A program made the translations under genes and the position numbers. A model generated the notes under the pieces. That model was not told where the DNA came from and searched no databases. It saw only the letters and a list, made by a program, of their open reading frames with translations. From a gamma proteobacterium symbiont of Bathyaustriella thionipta (GTDB lineage Bacteria; Pseudomonadota; Gammaproteobacteria; Chromatiales; Chromatiaceae), in NCBI GenBank assembly GCA_025656895.1, contig JAHXHF010000165.1, positions 1 through 9,335 of the forward strand: a DNA stretch of 9,335 bases, in the 5' to 3' direction. Below are positions 8,182-9,335 of the stretch, piece after piece. The stretch's first letter is position 1, and each line of letters starts with the position of its first letter.

Positions 8182-9038
8182 GGGGTTAATCGCTTTAGCC
8201 AGCTGTTTAAAACCAGTAAGGAAAAACGCAGCGGCAAACCCAGATGCAAAAGAATTTTCAGGCCGAATGTGTAGTCATCCTCAGCAAATTTATGCAGATA
8301 TTTCAGCAGACCTTTCTGTTTGTACCAGAGTATCCGGTAAGGTGTCCGGGTGGAGCAGACTCCGCCGATATGGGTGACACTCACTTGTGGCGCGTAGGCC
8401 AGTTTCAGCCCCTGTTTTTGAAAGCGCATGCACCAGTCCACATCCTCCCAGTGCATGAAATAATTTTCATCCAGCAGGCCAACCTGTTCAACTGCGGTGC
8501 GTCGTGCCAGCATAAAGGAACCGGAAATACATTCACTGAATTGCAAGCCTTGCTGTGTTACCGACCGACCCGCTTCACTGAACAGGGCTTGTGGATGAAA
8601 CAGGGCTTCACGCACACGTTTGGGTGTGGGCAAGGGACGATTGGCGTTACCATCCTCCTTACCGTTCTGATCCACAATGCGACAGCCCAGCATGGCAATA
8701 TCATGCTGTTTTTGCAGCAATTCAAGCAGTACAGATAATGTGTTTTCTTCGACCAGACAATCCGGATTCAGCAACAGGATAAAGTCACTTTGACTGCTCT
8801 CAATGCCCTGATTACAGGCGGCCGCAAAGCCCCGATTATGATGGTTTTGAATAATATGCAGACGGGATTCGTGCGCATAGCGCTCACGCAACTGCTCTAT
8901 GCTGTTATCACTGGAAGCATTATCCACCACCCACAGCGCCAGGTCTGTATCCGAATTGAACAACCGGCTGGCGCACTCTGATAACCAGGCTCCGGCATTC
9001 CAGTTAACAACCACAACACTGAGCAATGGAATATTCAT
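8178..9038 (-). CDS. Family 2 glycosyltransferase, rhamnosyltransferase-like
   Basis: A 286-residue GT-A fold enzyme, complete in length for the WbbL/RfbF-like GT2 group. Ordered motifs are SVVVVNWN (7-14) and VVDNASSD (37-44) for nucleotide-sugar binding, NRGFAAACNQG (68-78), the metal-binding NPD (91-93, in LLLNPDC), an SGSFMLARR acceptor-side strand (172-180) and the WEDVDW segment (197-202) with the likely catalytic base. Such enzymes move a sugar from a nucleotide donor to a growing lipid-linked glycan at the cytoplasmic face of the membrane. Donor and acceptor cannot be read here; rhamnose is only a family tendency. Its ATG overlaps the stop of the upstream ABC-ATPase fragment (9035-9038), and its TGA overlaps the start of the SDR gene, which indicates one transcript. 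No strong ribosome binding site is visible, so it probably depended on coupling to the now broken upstream gene. Confidence 0.93.
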   Translation of the reverse strand: MNIPLLSVVVVNWNAGAWLSECASRLFNSDTDLALWVVDNASSDNSIEQLRERYAHESRLHIIQNHHNRGFAAACNQGIESSQSDFILLLNPDCLVEENTLSVLLELLQKQHDIAMLGCRIVDQNGKEDGNANRPLPTPKRVREALFHPQALFSEAGRSVTQQGLQFSECISGSFMLARRTAVEQVGLLDENYFMHWEDVDWCMRFQKQGLKLAYAPQVSVTHIGGVCSTRTPYRILWYKQKGLLKYLHKFAEDDYTFGLKILLHLGLPLRFSLLVLNSWLKRLTP

Positions 9039-9283
9039 ACTTTTGCATGGCTTTTAATGGCCTCGTTATAGGCATCAATCACTGTTTCCGCATCACCCAG
9101 CATTTGTAAACGTCCATGTTCTATCCACGCGGCCCGCTCACATAAGGCACAGATTTGTGGTGCGCTATGCGAAACCAGCACTACGGCGGTATCGCCCTGA
9201 ATACGCTCTCGCAGCATGGTTCGGGATTTTTCGGAAAAGCCGGCACGGTAGGTGTCAACATACTTTTCGCCTAAATGCTTCAT
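9035..9283 (-). pseudogene. C-terminal fragment of a Wzt/KpsT-like polysaccharide ABC transporter ATPase
   Basis: The open frame gives 82 residues. From about residue 14 (AGFSEKSRTML) onward it reads as the end of an O-antigen or capsule exporter ATPase: VVLVSHS with the H-loop His39, then LCERAAWIEHGRL and a GDAETVIDAYNEA tail. A full ATPase of this kind has about 220-250 residues or more. Walker A, Q-loop, signature motif and Walker B are all absent. The first 13 residues (MKHLGEKYVDTYR) do not resemble the family, and an in-frame TAA sits directly before the ATG, so this start is probably an accident of a junction near 9241-9253. The fragment cannot hydrolyse ATP by itself. The partner permease gene would be expected further upstream on the - strand, outside the window. 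Confidence 0.75.
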
Positions 9284-9335
9284 TTAAGCAGCAAGTTTCA
9301 TGTCAGCCCCTTGCTGGTTTTCATTGACAGGATTG
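9246..9335 (-). mobile_element. Probable end of an insertion sequence breaking the ABC-ATPase gene
   Basis: ABC-ATPase similarity stops abruptly near 9241-9253. On the + strand the new sequence reads TGTCAACATACTTTTCGCC from 9253; a terminal TG is usual for IS3-, IS21- and IS481-type elements and their relatives. It is followed by the end of a second reading frame on the - strand about 30 bp inside. The exact boundary, the inverted-repeat partner and the target duplication lie outside the window, so the family is not assigned. Confidence 0.35.
9284..9335 (-). CDS. Last 16 codons of an unidentified gene, possibly a transposase
   Basis: On the - strand the frame entering from the right edge reads NPVNENQQGADMKLAA and stops at TAA (9284-9286). 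It is the frame of the ABC-ATPase fragment, but it ends one codon before that fragment's ATG. Its position just inside a transposon-like terminus suggests the C-terminus of a transposase or helper protein. The peptide is too short for a family call. A 7-bp inverted repeat (9289-9295 with 9310-9316, CAGCAAG/CTTGCTG) lies in these last codons without a following T-run. Confidence 0.35.
   Translation of the reverse strand, partial: NPVNENQQGADMKLAA

Noticed and set aside
8244..8738. 164-codon + strand open frame opposite the glycosyltransferase
   Set aside because: The opposite strand encodes a glycosyltransferase with all family motifs; the + frame shows no recognisable domain and no clear ribosome binding site.
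9289..9316. 7-bp inverted repeat CAGCAAG/CTTGCTG considered as a terminator or IS end
   Set aside because: It lies within the last codons of the partial gene, has a 14-nt loop and no T-run; it is mentioned only as context.

Overview
The window looks like a gammaproteobacterial chromosome: base composition is roughly balanced and coding density is very high. Genes overlap by ATGA junctions, and the protein families resemble those of proteobacterial accessory regions. The exact taxon cannot be read from the sequence. Apart from the right edge, the largest gap is about 100 bp. No RNA genes and no CRISPR array were seen.

Left part (1-7309, + strand): a two-gene module. The first gene is the 3' part of a flotillin/YqiK-type SPFH-domain protein. 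Its N-terminus, expected to carry the membrane anchor, lies outside the window. About 100 bp downstream lies a gene for a giant protein of about 1816 residues. It has a beta-rich DUF3686-type N-terminal half, a long coiled-coil middle, a single AAA+ ATPase core with clear Walker A, Walker B and sensor-1 motifs, and a lysine-rich tail. Database names of the 'DNA repair ATPase' type circulate for this family, but nothing visible here proves a repair role. The likely reading is a membrane-microdomain scaffold paired with a large remodelling ATPase. This is the most interesting system in the window and its function is poorly defined.

Right part (7315-9283, - strand): the end of a surface-polysaccharide (O-antigen or capsule type) operon, read right to left. 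It holds the C-terminal remnant of a Wzt/KpsT-like ABC transporter ATPase, a complete family 2 glycosyltransferase, and an atypical extended SDR (NAD-dependent epimerase/dehydratase-like) that seems to lack the YxxxK catalytic pair. The three are joined by two 4-bp ATGA overlaps. The operon runs head-on into the ATPase gene, with only 5 bp between the two stop codons and no visible terminator.

Right edge (about 9246-9335): ABC-ATPase similarity stops abruptly. It is replaced by sequence with a TG-starting, transposon-like end (TGTCAACATAC at 9253) and by the last 16 codons of another reading frame on the - strand. This fits an insertion sequence that split the transporter gene, but only one end is visible.
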